Source: Massilia horti | GTDB lineage: Bacteria > Pseudomonadota > Gammaproteobacteria > Burkholderiales > Burkholderiaceae_D | Reading direction: 5' to 3' | Length of the DNA stretch: 51,421 nt | Assembly (NCBI RefSeq): GCF_004614195.1 | Contig: NZ_SPUM01000043.1 | Location: 1-51,421 of the forward strand | Shown here: piece by piece, positions 28,186 to 37,081 of the stretch | Numbering within the stretch: position 1 is the first letter of the stretch | Layout: the number at the start of each line of letters is the position of its first letter | Position numbers and translations under genes: made by a program | Notes under the pieces: model-generated | Seen by the model: only the letters and a program-made list of their open reading frames with translations | What the model was told of the DNA's origin: nothing | Database searches by the model: none

Positions 28186-28294
28186 GCGTAGGGGGCGCAG
28201 GGCCTTTGGTGCCCTGTGCGCACGCGGTACGTGTGCGTACCGGAGCCAACGGCATTCAACCGTACCGCGTGCGCACTGGTGCGCACCCTACGGC
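28186..28294. repeat. Dispersed palindromic GTGCGCAC repeat, full copy 4
   Basis: Left end GCGTAGGGGGCGCAGG, internal TGTGCGCACGCGGTAC, then the inverted GTACCGCGTGCGCAC and right end GGTGCGCACCCTACGG. It is most like the copy at 51289-51384. Confidence 0.8.
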
Positions 28295-28342
28295 TGAACG
28301 CGTGGGCGTCGCGGTGACAGCGCCTTTTGAAACGACCTCCAA

Positions 28343-28426
28343 GCCAAGCGCAAGCGCGCAGCGCCATCTGCGGTGAGGAGCACGCTTGCCGCGTGCAGCA
28401 GATGACGCTCCGCGCTTGCGCCTGGC
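28343..28426. repeat. Long imperfect hairpin just after recX
   Basis: Arms 28343-28371 and 28398-28426 pair over 29 nt with about four mismatches, and an inner GCACG/CGTGC pair extends the stem. It starts 8 nt after the recX stop codon. No T-run follows, so a stabilising or REP-type structure is more likely than a terminator. Confidence 0.7.
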
Positions 28427-28433
28427 CGGCGCG

Positions 28434-28901
28434 TCACGACCCGTCGTCCAATGCGTCGCTCCCTTGCATCGCAACGCGCGCCGCGCGCTGCGAAAAGCCG
28501 CGCTGCAGCAGGAAGCGCATCTGCTTGGCGCGCTCGGCCGCGTCCTCGGCGACCTTGCCGAACTTGCGGTGCCACACCTGGCAGGCGCGGGCGGTTTCGG
28601 TTTCCTGCAGCTCGGTCTTCAATTCCATCAGCGCTTCGCCTTCCACGCCGTGGTTCTGCAGCTCGGCGAGCACCCGGCTATTGCCGTAGCGCCCGGCCTT
28701 CCTGTGAACCAGCGATTCGGCAAACCGCTCCTGCGACAGCCAGTTGTTCTTTTCCAAAAAATCGAGCAGGGCCTCGACGTCATCGCCCTCCTCGGCGTAG
28801 CGCGCCAGCTTGCGGCCCAGCTCGAGCCGGCTGTGCTCCCGCGTCGAGAGGTAACGCAGGGCACGCGCCTTCAGGCTCAGAGGTCGTTTCAACATGAGCA
28901 T
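28434..28901 (-). CDS. recX: Regulatory protein RecX
   Basis: 155 aa. Three-helix repeat protein with the family blocks [38 protein letters not shown] and [20 protein letters not shown]. RecX caps or destabilises RecA filaments in the cytoplasm. The start at 28901 (or a second ATG at 28895) lies 13 or more bases after AAGGAG, an unusually long distance. It falls inside a 21-bp inverted repeat whose other arm lies upstream in the recA-recX spacer, suggesting control at initiation. It lies 116 nt downstream of recA on the same transcript direction. Confidence 0.93.
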   Translation of the reverse strand: MLMLKRPLSLKARALRYLSTREHSRLELGRKLARYAEEGDDVEALLDFLEKNNWLSQERFAESLVHRKAGRYGNSRVLAELQNHGVEGEALMELKTELQETETARACQVWHRKFGKVAEDAAERAKQMRFLLQRGFSQRAARVAMQGSDALDDGS

Positions 28902-28980
28902 GGCCGCGTTGCGGCTCCTTGCCGTGCAACCGCACTGTCTTCGTCGCCGCGCCTTGCCCTGCTCATGTTGAAACGACCTC
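28880..28980. repeat. 21-bp inverted repeat spanning the recX start
   Basis: Arms 28880-28900 and 28960-28980 are perfect inverted copies with a 59-nt loop. In the recA-recX RNA the downstream arm contains the recX initiation codon region, and the loop carries AAGGAG. Part of the same sequence, TTGAAACGACCTCCAAG, occurs as a direct repeat at 28327-28343 and 28968-28985. Confidence 0.8.
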
Positions 28981-29017
28981 CAAGTTGCTGCACCGGCATG
29001 CGACCTCGATCAGGCGA

Positions 29018-30100
29018 TTACTCGCCCGACACCGCCTTCAGGCGCGGCTTGCCGCCCTCTTCCTCGCCGCCGGCCGGCGGCAGTTCGCGCACGCCCAGGG
29101 CGGAACGGACCTTGTTCTCGATCTCGCGCGCCAGCGCCGGACGCTCCTTCAGGAAGATGCGGGCGTTGTCCTTGCCCTGGCCGATGCGCTCGCCGTTGTA
29201 GCTGTACCACGAGCCGGCTTTCTCGACGATCTTGTTGTCCACGCCCAGGTCCAGGATTTCGCCCTCGCGCGAGGTGCCCTCCCCGTACAGGATGTCGAAG
29301 TGGGCTTCCTTGAACGGCGGCGCGATCTTGTTCTTGACGACCTTGACCTTGGTTTCGTTGCCGATCACCTCGTCGCCGGACTTGATCGAGCCGGTGCGGC
29401 GGATGTCCAGGCGCACCGATGCGTAGAACTTCAGCGCGTTGCCGCCGGTGGTGGTTTCCGGGCTGCCGAACATGACCCCGATCTTCATGCGGATCTGGTT
29501 GATGAAGATGACCAGGGTGTTGGTGCGGTTGATCGAGGCGGTCAGCTTGCGCAGCGCCTGCGACATCAGGCGCGCCTGCAGGCCGGGCAGCGCATCGCCC
29601 ATGTCGCCTTCGATCTCGGCGCGCGGGGTGAGCGCCGCCACCGAGTCGATGACCACCAGGTCGACGCTGCCCGAGCGCACCAGCGCATCGGTGATCTCGA
29701 GCGCCTGCTCGCCGGTGTCCGGCTGCGAGATCAGCAGTTCGGACAGGTTGATGCCCAGCTTTTGCGCATAGGTCACGTCCAGCGCGTGCTCGGCGTCGAT
29801 GAAGGCGCAGGTGCCGCCCAGCTTTTGCATCTGGGCGATGGTCTGCAGGGTCAGCGTGGTCTTGCCCGACGATTCCGGGCCGTAGATTTCGACGATGCGT
29901 CCGCGCGGCAGGCCGCCCACGCCCAGCGCGATGTCCAGCCCGAGCGAGCCGGTGGAAACGGTCTGCACTTCCTCGACCGGCGCATTGGCGTCCATGCGCA
30001 TGACCGATCCCTTGCCGAACTGCTTTTCGATCTGCGCCAGGGCGGCGGCCAGGGCTTTGCCCTTTTCAGTAGCGTTTACTGCAATTTTTTTGTCGTCCAT
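29018..30100 (-). CDS. recA: Recombinase RecA
   Basis: 360 aa, full length. The Walker A loop GPESSGKTT, Walker [13 protein letters not shown], loop L1 ([18 protein letters not shown]) and loop L2 ([20 protein letters not shown]) are intact, with the variable acidic/basic C-terminal tail. It binds single-stranded DNA, promotes strand exchange and stimulates LexA self-cleavage. A LexA-like box overlapping the -10 element lies 75 nt upstream. It heads recA-recX. Confidence 0.99.
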   Translation of the reverse strand: MDDKKIAVNATEKGKALAAALAQIEKQFGKGSVMRMDANAPVEEVQTVSTGSLGLDIALGVGGLPRGRIVEIYGPESSGKTTLTLQTIAQMQKLGGTCAFIDAEHALDVTYAQKLGINLSELLISQPDTGEQALEITDALVRSGSVDLVVIDSVAALTPRAEIEGDMGDALPGLQARLMSQALRKLTASINRTNTLVIFINQIRMKIGVMFGSPETTTGGNALKFYASVRLDIRRTGSIKSGDEVIGNETKVKVVKNKIAPPFKEAHFDILYGEGTSREGEILDLGVDNKIVEKAGSWYSYNGERIGQGKDNARIFLKERPALAREIENKVRSALGVRELPPAGGEEEGGKPRLKAVSGE

Positions 30101-30173
30101 AATCTTCTTTCAATCGTGAAGTGGGCAAGGGTGGCAGCCGCCGAGGCCTGCATCGTTCAGGGTCAATAGACAC

Positions 30174-30193
30174 TACTGTATAAAAATCCAGTG
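30174..30193 (-). promoter_or_regulatory. LexA-type SOS box upstream of recA
   Basis: CTGT-N8-CCAG with an AT-rich centre (30176-30191), close to the CTGT-N8-ACAG consensus. It overlaps the recA -10 region. Confidence 0.75.
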
Positions 30194-30203
30194 TTCTTGG
30201 CAA
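30175..30203 (-). promoter_or_regulatory. recA sigma-70 promoter
   Basis: Minus-strand -35 TTGCCA (30198-30203) and -10 TACAGT (30175-30180) with a 17-bp spacer. The LexA-type box covers the -10 and spacer, so repressor binding would block it. Confidence 0.6.
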
Positions 30204-30293
30204 GCGCTATGTGGGCCTATTTTCACAAGGGCTCGCATTGTTGCGAGAAATCAAACAAAATAGCTTGTGCAAAAGGATGAGCCCGGTTGCCCC

Positions 30294-30998
30294 ATGCGAA
30301 TTTTATTAGCCGAAGATGATAGCGTACTTGCCGACGGCCTGACGCGTTCGCTGCGCCAGTCCGGCTATGCGATCGACTGCGTGCGCAACGGCGAGGATGC
30401 CGATACTGTCCTGGCGACCCAGGAATTCGACCTGCTCATCCTCGACCTGGGCCTGCCGCGCCTGCCGGGGCTGGACGTGCTGCGCCGGCTGCGTGCGCGC
30501 GGCTCGCTGCTGCCGGTGCTGATCCTCACCGCCGCCGACTCGATCGAGCAGCGCGTCACTGGCCTGGACCTGGGCGCGGACGACTACATGGCCAAGCCGT
30601 TCGCGTTGTCGGAACTGGAGGCGCGGGTGCGCGCGCTCACCCGCCGCGGCGCCGGCGGCGGCCCCAGCGTGATCCGCCACGGCCCCCTGGTGTATGACCA
30701 GGTCGGCCGCAGCGCCTACATCAACGACCAGATGCTCGACCTGTCGGCGCGCGAACTGGGCCTGCTCGAAATCCTGCTGGCGCGTACCGGGCGCCTGGTG
30801 TCCAAGGAACAGCTGGTCGACCATCTGTGCGAGTGGGGCGAGGAGGTGTCGAACAACGCGATCGAGGTCTACGTGCACCGCCTGCGCAAGAAGATCGAAT
30901 CGGGCGGCATCCGCATCGCCACCGTGCGCGGGCTGGGCTACTGCCTCGAAAAATGCGCCGACGCGGCGCGTCCCGACCCCGCTAGCGGCAACAAGTGA
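30294..30998 (+). CDS. OmpR/PhoB-family response regulator (TctD-like)
   Basis: 234 aa from the ATG at 30294, which begins the receiver domain directly (MRILLAEDD); a GTG nine codons earlier is also open. The receiver domain has the acidic pair in AEDD, phospho-acceptor Asp51 in LILDLGLP, the Thr of ILTAAD and Lys of MAKPF. The C-terminal winged helix ends HRLRKKIESGGIRIATVRGLGYCLE. Its stop overlaps the GTG of the sensor kinase gene, so the pair is coupled. It probably controls the downstream symporter genes in the same run. A CTCGCA/TGCGAG inverted repeat at 30232-30247 could be its own operator. Confidence 0.92.
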   Translation: MRILLAEDDSVLADGLTRSLRQSGYAIDCVRNGEDADTVLATQEFDLLILDLGLPRLPGLDVLRRLRARGSLLPVLILTAADSIEQRVTGLDLGADDYMAKPFALSELEARVRALTRRGAGGGPSVIRHGPLVYDQVGRSAYINDQMLDLSARELGLLEILLARTGRLVSKEQLVDHLCEWGEEVSNNAIEVYVHRLRKKIESGGIRIATVRGLGYCLEKCADAARPDPASGNK

Positions 30999-32533
30999 AC
31001 GATCGCGACGCCGGGCTCGTAGCGCCAGAGGACCACGGCATCGATGCGCCGCCGTATGTGCCGCCCTATGTGCCGCCCAATCCGGAAGCCGAGGACGGCA
31101 TCGAGCATTCGCTGTTCGGCGAGATCCTCGACTGGATGCTGGCCCCGCTGCTGCTGCTCTGGCCGATGAGCATCGCGATCACCTACCTGGTCGCCAAGTC
31201 GATCGCCAACCAGCCGTTCGACCGCGCGCTGGCGGACAGCGCGACGGTGCTGGCGCAGCAGGTCAAGGAGGTCGACGGGCATCTGGTGGCGCACCTGCCC
31301 GGCAGTGCGCGCGACATCCTGCGCGCCGACGACGTGGGCAGCGTGTTCTTCCAGGTCGTGGGCCCGGGCCGCGCCTATGTCGATGGCGACCGCGACCTGC
31401 CGCTGCCACCGGGCGATGACCTGGAGCGCGGCGGCGCGGTGCGGTTTCGCAACGACGCGCTGCACGGCACCCCGGTGCGGGTGGCCTATTCGTACGTGAA
31501 CCTGGACCCGCTGGCCTCGCGCGGCAGCGAACCGCGGCTGGCCCTGGTGCAGGTCGCGGAACCGCTCGACAAGCGCGCGCAGCTGGCCAACGAGATCATC
31601 AAGGGCGTGATCCTGCCCCAGTTCATCATCCTGCCCGTGATCCTGGCGCTGGTCTGGTTTGCGCTCTCGCGCGGGCTCTCGCCGCTGGCGCAGCTGCAGG
31701 AACGCATCCGCGCGCGCCGCCCGGACGACCTGTCGCCGATCGATTCGCGCCAGGTGCCGGAGGAGATCACGCCGCTGGTCGGCTCGCTCAACGACATGCT
31801 CGAGCGCCTGTCGCAGACGATCGACATGCAAAAGCGCTTTATCGCCGACGCCGCGCACCAGATGAAAACGCCGCTGGCGGGCATGCGCACCCAGTCCGAG
31901 CTGGCGCTGCGCCAGTCCGACCCGGACGAGATCCACCGCTCGCTCGAGCAGCTGGCCAAGAGCAGCGAGTCGGCCACGCGCCTGGTCAACCAGCTGCTGG
32001 CGCTGGCGCGCGCCGAAAACCAGCCGCACGCCGGGCTGGCGTTCGAAGAGCTCGACCTGGGCCTGCTTGCCAAGGCGGGGGTGCAGGACTGGGTCCAGGC
32101 CTCGTTCGCGCAGCGCATCGACCTGGGCCTGGAGCCGCCGGACCAGACTGTGACGGTCGAGGGCAATCCGGTCATGCTGCGCGAGCTGCTGTCGAACCTG
32201 ATCGACAACGCGCTGCGCTACACCCCAAGCGGCGGCAGCGTCACGGTGCGCGCACGGCGCGACGGCGAGCGGGCGCTGCTCGAGGTGGAAGACACCGGCC
32301 CCGGCATCGCGCCCACCGAGCGAACCCGCGTGTTCGAGCGCTTCTACCGCATCCTGGGCACCAGCGTGCCGGGCAGCGGGCTGGGGCTGGCGATCGTGCG
32401 CGAGATCGCGCAGCAGCACGGCGCCGAAATCGACATCTTCAACAACCCGCGCAGCCTGTCGGCCAAGCTGCCAGGCTGCCTGTTCCGGCTGACCTTTCCG
32501 CCACCCGCCCCAAGGATTACCGATGCCAGCTGA
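30995..32533 (+). CDS. Sensor histidine kinase (TctE-like)
   Basis: 512 aa starting with GTG overlapping the regulator stop. The cytoplasmic N terminus has a proline-rich repeat (PPYVPPYVPP, about residues 19-28). TM1 is at about residues 47-66, followed by a periplasmic 2CSK_N-type sensor domain to about 205 and TM2 at about 207-227. HisKA has phospho-His288 in AAHQMKTPL, and HATPase has NLIDNALRYTP, DTGPGIAP and GSGLGLAI. Relatives sense carboxylates and control tricarboxylate or acetate uptake. Here it overlaps the DUF4212 gene by 11 nt, so the likely ligand is related to the symporter substrate (inference). Confidence 0.92.
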   Translation: MNDRDAGLVAPEDHGIDAPPYVPPYVPPNPEAEDGIEHSLFGEILDWMLAPLLLLWPMSIAITYLVAKSIANQPFDRALADSATVLAQQVKEVDGHLVAHLPGSARDILRADDVGSVFFQVVGPGRAYVDGDRDLPLPPGDDLERGGAVRFRNDALHGTPVRVAYSYVNLDPLASRGSEPRLALVQVAEPLDKRAQLANEIIKGVILPQFIILPVILALVWFALSRGLSPLAQLQERIRARRPDDLSPIDSRQVPEEITPLVGSLNDMLERLSQTIDMQKRFIADAAHQMKTPLAGMRTQSELALRQSDPDEIHRSLEQLAKSSESATRLVNQLLALARAENQPHAGLAFEELDLGLLAKAGVQDWVQASFAQRIDLGLEPPDQTVTVEGNPVMLRELLSNLIDNALRYTPSGGSVTVRARRDGERALLEVEDTGPGIAPTERTRVFERFYRILGTSVPGSGLGLAIVREIAQQHGAEIDIFNNPRSLSAKLPGCLFRLTFPPPAPRITDAS

Positions 32534-32837
32534 GACCATGAAGGCAAACCCTGGACCGGAGCGCCAGGCACGCCTGCTTCGCGCCGCGCGCGCGGCCCAC
32601 TGGCGCGCCACGCGCCGCATGAGCGCGCTGCTGCTGGTGCTGTGGCTGGCCACCAGCTTTTGCACGGTGTTCTTCGCGCGCGAGCTGGCCGGCCTGTCCG
32701 TGTTCGGCTGGCCGCTGTCGTTCTACATGGCGGCGCAAGGCGCCTCGCTGGTCTACCTTGCCATCGTCGGCGGCTACGCCTGGCGCATGCGGCACCTGGA
32801 CCGGGAGTACGCGCGCCGCATCGAGGAGGCCGCGTGA
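32523..32837 (+). CDS. DUF4212 small subunit of sodium/solute symporter
   Basis: 104 aa with two membrane helices (about residues 35-52 and 62-85) and a basic N terminus. The patterns FFARELAGLSVFGWPLSFYMAAQGA and YA.RM..LDREY are those of the DUF4212 family, always found next to large SSS-family symporters. It overlaps the kinase stop by 11 nt and the symporter start by 4 nt, so stoichiometric co-translation is expected. Confidence 0.92.
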   Translation: MPAETMKANPGPERQARLLRAARAAHWRATRRMSALLLVLWLATSFCTVFFARELAGLSVFGWPLSFYMAAQGASLVYLAIVGGYAWRMRHLDREYARRIEEAA

Positions 32838-34882
32838 AGCCGCCCGGCGCCTACATGCGCAAGCTGACCCGCTACTACCTGTGGTACAGCGGCTGCTTCG
32901 GCCTGTTCCTGATGGCGCTCGCGATCCTGGAAAACGAAGGCATGCCGCGCCTGTGGATCGGCTACCTGTTCATGTTCGCCACCATCGCGCTGTACGCCAC
33001 GATCGGGGTGATCTGCCGCACCTCGAACGTGTCCGAATACTATGTCGCCGGGCGCCGCGTGCCGGCCCTGTTCAACGGCATGGCCACCGCCGCCGACTGG
33101 ATCTCGGCCGCCAGCTTCATCAGCCTGGCCGGCGGGCTTTACCTGCACGGCTTTTCGGGCCTGGCCTACATCATGGGCTGGACCGGCGGCTACTGCCTGG
33201 TGGCGCTGCTGATCGCGCCCTACCTGCGGCGTTCGGCGCAGTACACGATTCCCGACTTCCTGGCCACCCGCTACGGCGGTGGCCGGGGTGCGCGCGGCAC
33301 ACCGGTGCGCCTGATGGCGGTCGGCGCCACGATCATCGTCTCGTTCATCTACGTGGTGGCGCAGATCTACGCGGTCGGCCTGATCGCGTCGCGCTTTACC
33401 GGCGTCGATTTCTCGGTCGGGATCTTCCTGGGCCTGGCCAGCATTCTGGTGTGCTCCTTCCTGGGCGGCATGCGCGGCATCACCTGGACCCAGGTGGCGC
33501 AGTACATCATCATCCTGGTCGCGTTCCTGATTCCAACCATGTGGCTGTCGGCCAAGCACGCGGGCAACGCGCTGCCCCAGGTCGCCTACGGCTCGGTGCT
33601 GCCCAAGCTGGCCAAGCGCGAAGCCCTGCTCGCGCTCGACCCGCGCGAGCACGAAGTGCGCGCCAGCTTCCAGCGCAAGGCCGACGAATTCGACGCGCTC
33701 CTGTCCACCCTGCCCCAATCGTGGGAGCAGGGCAAGGCGAAGGCGCAGCGCCAGCTTGACGCGGCGCGCAAGCGCAACGCGTCGCTGGTCGAGATCAGGA
33801 GCGCCGAACGCGCGCTGGTCGCCTACCCCAAGAACGCGGACGAGGCGGAGCACCTGTGGCGCGAGCAGCGCGCGGCCAACCTCGCGCGCGCACGGCCGCC
33901 CGAGCCGCATGCGCAGCCGTTCCCCGGCGCGACCTTTGATGAGTCCGACATCAAGCGCAACAACTTCCTGGCGCTGGTGTTCTGCCTGATGATCGGCACC
34001 GCCGCCCTGCCCCACATTCTGATGCGCGACTACACCACGCCTTCGGTGCACGAGACGCGGGTGTCGGTGTTCTGGGCGCTGTTCTTCATCCTGCTGATCT
34101 ACCTGACCATTCCGGCGCTGGCGGTGCTGGCCAAGTACGACATCTACACCTACCTGGTCGGCAGCGACTTCGCGCACCTGCCGACCTGGATCTCGTACTG
34201 GGCCAACGTGGACAAGGTCAATCCCCTGATCAGCGTCACCGACGTGAACGGCGACGGCATCGTGCAACTGGCCGAGATCGCGATCGACGGCGACGTGCTG
34301 GTGCTGGCCACGCCCGAGATCGGCGGCCTGCCGTATGTGATTTCCGGCCTGGTGGCAGCCGGCGGCCTGGCAGCCGCGCTGTCGACCGCCGACGGACTGC
34401 TGCTGGCGATTTCGAACGCGCTTTCGCACGACATCTATTACAAGGTGGTCGACCCGGTCGCCTCGAGTCAGAAGCGGGTCACGATTTCCAAGCTGCTGCT
34501 GCTGGCGGTCGCCTTCATCGCGGCCTACGCGGCCTCGCAAAAGCCGGCCGACATCCTGTCGCTGGTGGGCGCCGCGTTCTCGCTGGCCGCATCGACGCTG
34601 TTCCCGCCGCTGGTGATGGGCGTGTTCTGGAAGCGCGCCAATCATGTCGGCGCGATCGCGGGCATGGTGGCCGGCTTTCTGGTGTGCCTGTTCTACATGC
34701 TGCACACCAACCCGATCCTCGGCGGCAGCCTGAGCGCCGCCTGGTTCCACATCGCGCCGATCTCGGCCGGCGTATTCGGGGTGCCGGCCGGCATCGCCGT
34801 GCTGGTCGTCGCCAGCCTGCTCTCCGCCCCACCGGCGCGCGCCAGCGACGCCCTGGTCGACTACCTGCGTGCGCCGGAATGA
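32834..34882 (+). CDS. Sodium/solute symporter, VC_2705-type SSS family
   Basis: 682 aa from the GTG at 32834 with AGGAGG upstream; the longer frame before it is a shadow of the DUF4212 gene. About 13 membrane helices of the SSS (ActP/PutP) fold; SNVSEYYVAGRRVPALFNGMA and ADWISAASFIS are family hallmarks. A soluble insertion (about residues 260-370) is predicted helical/coiled coil and is typical of the VC_2705 group. An EF-hand-like loop DVNGDGIVQLAE is at residues 470-481. It probably imports a short carboxylate such as acetate with Na+; the substrate is inferred from family. Last gene of the regulator-kinase-DUF4212-symporter run. Confidence 0.92.
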   Translation: MKPPGAYMRKLTRYYLWYSGCFGLFLMALAILENEGMPRLWIGYLFMFATIALYATIGVICRTSNVSEYYVAGRRVPALFNGMATAADWISAASFISLAGGLYLHGFSGLAYIMGWTGGYCLVALLIAPYLRRSAQYTIPDFLATRYGGGRGARGTPVRLMAVGATIIVSFIYVVAQIYAVGLIASRFTGVDFSVGIFLGLASILVCSFLGGMRGITWTQVAQYIIILVAFLIPTMWLSAKHAGNALPQVAYGSVLPKLAKREALLALDPREHEVRASFQRKADEFDALLSTLPQSWEQGKAKAQRQLDAARKRNASLVEIRSAERALVAYPKNADEAEHLWREQRAANLARARPPEPHAQPFPGATFDESDIKRNNFLALVFCLMIGTAALPHILMRDYTTPSVHETRVSVFWALFFILLIYLTIPALAVLAKYDIYTYLVGSDFAHLPTWISYWANVDKVNPLISVTDVNGDGIVQLAEIAIDGDVLVLATPEIGGLPYVISGLVAAGGLAAALSTADGLLLAISNALSHDIYYKVVDPVASSQKRVTISKLLLLAVAFIAAYAASQKPADILSLVGAAFSLAASTLFPPLVMGVFWKRANHVGAIAGMVAGFLVCLFYMLHTNPILGGSLSAAWFHIAPISAGVFGVPAGIAVLVVASLLSAPPARASDALVDYLRAPE

Positions 34883-34940
34883 TTTCCCTTGAGCAAAACG
34901 TTGGGTAAACTAAAAGGATAATTTTCGAAAAGGGATGACA

Positions 34941-36962
34941 ATGCCGTCAAGCCGTTTTATGCCAATCGCAGGTCTGCTCGCCGCCCTTCTGGCCGGCCCG
35001 GCCATTTCGCTCGCGGCACCCGCAACGCCGTTACCGCCGATCGAAAGCTTCTTCGAGCGCCCGGCCTTTGGCGGCGCTATTCTCTCACCCAGTGCACGTT
35101 ATCTTGCCGCGCGTACCGGCCAGCCGGGCGGGCACGATTACCTGGTCGTCATCGATCTGGTGGCCAACGAAGGCAAGAAAGTGGCCGGGTTCAAAGACGC
35201 CGACATCGGAGACTTCCAGTGGGTCAACGACGATCGCCTGGTATTCAACGCGACCGACAAGACCCTGCCACCGGGCCACGTCGACGTTGCGCCAGGTCTG
35301 TATGCGGTGGGCCGCGACGGCAAAGGCTTTGTGCAACTGGCCCAACGGACCGGCCAGTCCTTCGTGTCGGCGCGGCCAACAGTCGGCCAGCGCGAGCTAC
35401 TCCCCTGGCATACTTTCATGCTCCACCAGAGCGGCGCACAGGATTCCGAATCGATCTATGTGAGAAGCCCCCAGTACGATGACCGGGGCGAACTGCGCTA
35501 TGTGGACCTGCTGTCCCTGAACACGGTGACCGGGCGTGCGCAGAAAGTCCCGCGCCCTGGCGCCGTATATGCATGGCTGCTCGACCACAAGGGCGAGCCA
35601 CGCATCGCCATGACGCATGAAAAAGATATCACGACCGTGTTCTATCGCGACCCGGCCAACGCCGAATGGCGCAAGCTGGTCAGCTACCAGGACTACAGCG
35701 AATCGGACGAGGGTTTCGCCCCGCTGGGCTTCGCGCCGGACGGCCGGCTGTTCGTGGTCGCACACAATGGCAAGGACACCACCGCGGTTCACACTTTCAA
35801 CTTCACCACCAACAAAATCGACCCCGAGCCAGTGGTCGCCGCCGCCGGTTATGACTTCGCCGGCAGCCTGGTGACGGACAGCCGCAAGCTGCTGGGCGTG
35901 CATTACCAGACCGACGCCGCGTCGAGCATCTGGTTCGATCCGGACATGAAAGCCCTCCAGCAGGCGGTCGACAAGGCGCTGCCCGGAACGATCAACATGA
36001 TTTCAGTGGCCGCACGCGCGCAGCAGCCGTGGGTGCTGGTGCGCTCGTTTTCCGACGTGACTCCGTCAACCTACGTGCTGTTTAATGCCAAAACCAACGC
36101 CCTCAACTTGGTGGGCAGCAGCCACCCCGCAATCGACAGCCGCCAGATGGGCCAACAAGACGCCGTACGCTACAAGGCTCGCGACGGGCTTGAGATTCCT
36201 GCCCTGCTCACCTTGCCAAAGGGCGGCGGCAAGAACCTGCCGCTGGTGGTGTTGGTGCACGGCGGCCCGTGGGTACGCGGGGAGACCTGGGGCTGGAGCT
36301 CACAATCACAGTTTCTCGCCTCGCGCGGGTACGCGGTGCTTGAGCCGGAATTCCGCGGCAGCACCGGCTTTGGCTGGAGCCACTTCAAGGCCAGCTTCAA
36401 GCAATGGGGACTGGCGATGCAGGACGACTTGGCCGACGCTGCGCGCTGGGCCATTGCGCAAGGCGTGGCCGACCCCAAGCGCATCTGCATCGCCGGCGCC
36501 AGCTACGGCGGCTATGCGACGCTGATGGGGCTGATCAAGGACCCGGACCTGTTCAAGTGCGGCGTCGACTGGGTGGGGGTCACCGACATCAACCTGATGT
36601 ACAACGACACCTGGTACTCGCACTCTGATGCCACGGACGACTGGAAGAAATACGGGATGCCCAGGCTGATCGGCGACCAGGTCAAGGATGCGGCGCAGCT
36701 CAAGGCCACCTCGCCTCTTGAGCAGGCGTCGCGCATCAAGCAGCCGGTCCTGCTGGCCTACGGTGGGGTCGACCGGCGGGTGCCGATCTTCCACGGACGC
36801 AAGTTCTACGATGCGATTAAGGAAACCAACAAGCAGGTCGAATGGATCGAATATCCGCAGGAAGGGCACGGCTGGTCGCTGGCGAAGAACAACATCGACT
36901 TCTGGACCCGCGTCGAAAACTTCTTGGACAAGAACATCGGCAAGGGCGCGGGTCAGGAGTAA
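34941..36962 (+). CDS. S9 family peptidase, tandem paralogue A
   Basis: 673 aa from the ATG at 34941 (AGGG six bases upstream); an ATG two codons earlier directly abuts that site. Signal peptide to about residue 25. A short propeller-like N-terminal half starts PPIESFFERPAFGGAILSPSARYLA. The C-terminal hydrolase domain has GASYGGYATL with Ser521, AYGGVDRRVP with the catalytic Asp and EGHGW with the catalytic His. Probably a periplasmic peptidase. Gene B, 119 nt downstream, is a close paralogue along its whole length, so they arose by tandem duplication. Their 3' ends are nearly identical, and a third copy of that end lies before the phosphofructokinase gene. Confidence 0.92.
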   Translation: MPSSRFMPIAGLLAALLAGPAISLAAPATPLPPIESFFERPAFGGAILSPSARYLAARTGQPGGHDYLVVIDLVANEGKKVAGFKDADIGDFQWVNDDRLVFNATDKTLPPGHVDVAPGLYAVGRDGKGFVQLAQRTGQSFVSARPTVGQRELLPWHTFMLHQSGAQDSESIYVRSPQYDDRGELRYVDLLSLNTVTGRAQKVPRPGAVYAWLLDHKGEPRIAMTHEKDITTVFYRDPANAEWRKLVSYQDYSESDEGFAPLGFAPDGRLFVVAHNGKDTTAVHTFNFTTNKIDPEPVVAAAGYDFAGSLVTDSRKLLGVHYQTDAASSIWFDPDMKALQQAVDKALPGTINMISVAARAQQPWVLVRSFSDVTPSTYVLFNAKTNALNLVGSSHPAIDSRQMGQQDAVRYKARDGLEIPALLTLPKGGGKNLPLVVLVHGGPWVRGETWGWSSQSQFLASRGYAVLEPEFRGSTGFGWSHFKASFKQWGLAMQDDLADAARWAIAQGVADPKRICIAGASYGGYATLMGLIKDPDLFKCGVDWVGVTDINLMYNDTWYSHSDATDDWKKYGMPRLIGDQVKDAAQLKATSPLEQASRIKQPVLLAYGGVDRRVPIFHGRKFYDAIKETNKQVEWIEYPQEGHGWSLAKNNIDFWTRVENFLDKNIGKGAGQE

Positions 36963-37081
36963 GCTGACCGGCGGATCGTCCGTAGCTCATCAATAGAGCA
37001 GCAGACGTGTTCCAAGGGATATAAAAACTGGTTTTCTAAAATTCGCCGCCGGGCGGCGACACTGACAATAAAAGGAAAAAC

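Larger units (their letters stand above)
27813..28433. other. Repeat-rich non-coding region between the DUF2889 gene and recX
   Basis: About 620 bp without a convincing gene. It holds a 7-bp hairpin GTTGCCG/CGGCAAC (27848-27870), two GCAACATGGG direct repeats near 27932 and 27963, two copies of the GTGCGCAC repeat (28027-28056 and 28186-28294), one REP-like unit (28102-28138) and the long hairpin after recX (28343-28426). Confidence 0.7.

Noticed and set aside
28343..28426. Intrinsic terminator after recX
   Set aside because: The hairpin is long, imperfect and lacks a T-run, so it is listed as a repeat.
30938..32665. Minus-strand open frame of 575 codons
   Set aside because: Antisense to the sensor kinase gene; no recognisable motif.
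32774..34750. Minus-strand open frame of 658 codons
   Set aside because: Antisense shadow of the symporter gene, rich in Arg, Gln, His and Gly.
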